Shown here piece after piece: positions 6,794 to 7,648 of a DNA stretch of 7,648 bases. Source of the DNA: an uncultured Shinella sp. (GTDB taxonomy: Bacteria > Pseudomonadota > Alphaproteobacteria > Rhizobiales > Rhizobiaceae). The position numbers were made by a program, and so were the translations under genes. The first letter of the stretch is position 1. Every line of letters begins with the position of its first letter. Under the pieces are notes generated by a model, which searched no databases, was not told where the DNA came from, and was given only the letters and a program-made list of their open reading frames with translations. The DNA lies in the NCBI GenBank assembly GCA_946481465.1, contig CAMLOC010000152.1, positions 1 to 7,648 on the forward strand, given 5' to 3'.

Positions 6794-7648
6794 ATGACGA
6801 GAGAACCACGCAGCCGGGCAGGACGATCCACGCGGCCCGGCCGCGCGGGCCGTGACGTGCCGCCGGCGGATAACATCCCGATCATCCACGGCGCCATCCC
6901 GCCGCGCGACGTGCTGCTGCGCTTCATCGCCGACCATCCGGAACAGGCCTCGAAGCGCGAGATCGCCAAGGCCTTCGGCCTGAAGGGCGAGGCGCGCGTC
7001 GAGCTGAAGGCGCTGCTGAAATCCTTCGAGGAAGACGGGCTCCTGGAAAAGCGCCGCAAGTCGCTGGTCCGCCCCGGCGCCCTGCCCCCGGTCACGGTGC
7101 TCGACATCACCACGCGCGATGTCGATGGCGAACTGATCGGCCGGCCGGCCGAATGGCTCGACGACGCGGGCGTCGCCCCCGCCGTCTTGATCCGCCAGTC
7201 GGGCGGCGTGCGCAAGGACAAGGCGCCCGTCGCCGGCCTCGGCGACCGCGTGCTGGCAAAGATCTTCCCGGCGAAGGAGCGCGGCGGCCCGGCCTATACG
7301 GCGCGGGTCATCAAGGTGCTCGACAAGAAGAAGAATTCGGGCATGGGCGTGTTCCGCACCCTGGCGGGCGGCGGCGGACGCATCATGCCGATCGACCGGC
7401 GCGGCGAGGAGATGGAAGTCGACGCCGAGTTCACGGCAGGCGCCAAGGATGGCGACCTCGTCGAAATCGACGTCGTGCGCATGGGCCGCTACGGCCTGCC
7501 GCGCGCGCAGGTGAAGGGCGTGATCGGCTCCGTCGCCTCGGAGAAGGCGATCTCGATGATCGCCATCCATGCCCACGGCATTCCCCATATCTTCCCCGAC
7601 GCGGTGATCCGCGAGGCGGAAGCGGCGGGGCCTGCGACCATGTCGCAC
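6794..7648 (+). CDS. rnr: Ribonuclease R, N-terminal part (3' end outside window)
   Basis: RNase R is a processive 3'-to-5' exoribonuclease that degrades structured RNA. The frame is open for 285 codons and runs off the right edge. A basic, Arg-rich leader (1-22) is followed by a winged-helix domain typical of RNase R (about 35-92: PPRDVLLRFIADHPEQASKR, then a KGEARVELKALLKSFEEDGL helix pair). Two cold-shock-like OB segments come next (about 98-160 and 185-240, the second with GVFRTLAGGGGRIMPID and DGDLVEIDVV). The residues at 243-272 (VIGSVASE, then HAHGIPHIFPDAVI) are the family's linker into the catalytic RNB domain, which is not in the window. Start: ATG at 6794, overlapping the stop of a repeat-derived ORF as ATGA. 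An in-frame ATG at 6755 would add 13 residues and cannot be excluded. Confidence 0.93.
   Translation, partial: MTREPRSRAGRSTRPGRAGRDVPPADNIPIIHGAIPPRDVLLRFIADHPEQASKREIAKAFGLKGEARVELKALLKSFEEDGLLEKRRKSLVRPGALPPVTVLDITTRDVDGELIGRPAEWLDDAGVAPAVLIRQSGGVRKDKAPVAGLGDRVLAKIFPAKERGGPAYTARVIKVLDKKKNSGMGVFRTLAGGGGRIMPIDRRGEEMEVDAEFTAGAKDGDLVEIDVVRMGRYGLPRAQVKGVIGSVASEKAISMIAIHAHGIPHIFPDAVIREAEAAGPATMSH

Noticed and set aside
3809..7648. 1279-codon open frame on the minus strand opposite topA and rnr
   Set aside because: Long only because stop codons are rare antisense to GC-rich genes; low-complexity Arg/Ala/Gly/Leu translation, and the plus-strand genes are certain.
1..7648. A new defence, mobile or biosynthetic system
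   Set aside because: All sizeable genes are core housekeeping genes in a familiar rhizobial order; no transposase, integrase, attachment site, CRISPR array, tRNA or rRNA was seen on either strand.

Overview
The window is a high-GC, housekeeping chromosomal segment whose gene order (pyrB - inactive pyrC-like gene - plsY - dprA, then topA - rnr) and intergenic repeats point to an alphaproteobacterium of the Rhizobiales, most likely Rhizobiaceae (Rhizobium/Agrobacterium/Ensifer/Shinella type). I see no rRNA, tRNA, CRISPR, transposase, phage gene or other sign of a recently acquired accessory region.

Layout. Positions 1-3478 carry a plus-strand gene train. It begins with the 3' end of pyrB (aspartate carbamoyltransferase). 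The next gene overlaps it by ATGA and encodes a dihydroorotase-like protein that has lost every expected metal ligand, so it is probably a non-catalytic PyrX/PyrC' partner of the transferase. A 204-bp spacer follows, filled by an inverted pair of palindromic repeats. Then come plsY (glycerol-3-phosphate acyltransferase) and, 2 bp later, dprA (ssDNA-binding RecA loader). A small minus-strand gene (84 codons, unrecognised function) converges on dprA and shares its last 69 bases with it. An AT-richer, divergent control region of about 250 bp holds several TTGCA boxes and weak candidate promoters. It is followed by topA (DNA topoisomerase I, 882 aa with a Lys/Ala-rich tail). A second inverted repeat pair, of a different family, fills the topA-rnr gap. 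The window ends inside rnr (RNase R), with only its N-terminal 285 codons present.

How the genes fit together. PyrB and the PyrX-like protein probably form one complex in de novo pyrimidine synthesis, and a real dihydroorotase must be encoded elsewhere. PlsY makes lysophosphatidate from acyl phosphate for membrane phospholipids. DprA, TopA and RNase R act on nucleic acids and share the neighbourhood without forming one pathway. The most worthwhile points for a second look are the pseudo-dihydroorotase, the small convergent gene overlapping dprA, the TTGCA cluster upstream of topA, and a repeat-derived ORF that ends in an ATGA overlap with the rnr start. I found no convincing new multi-gene system.
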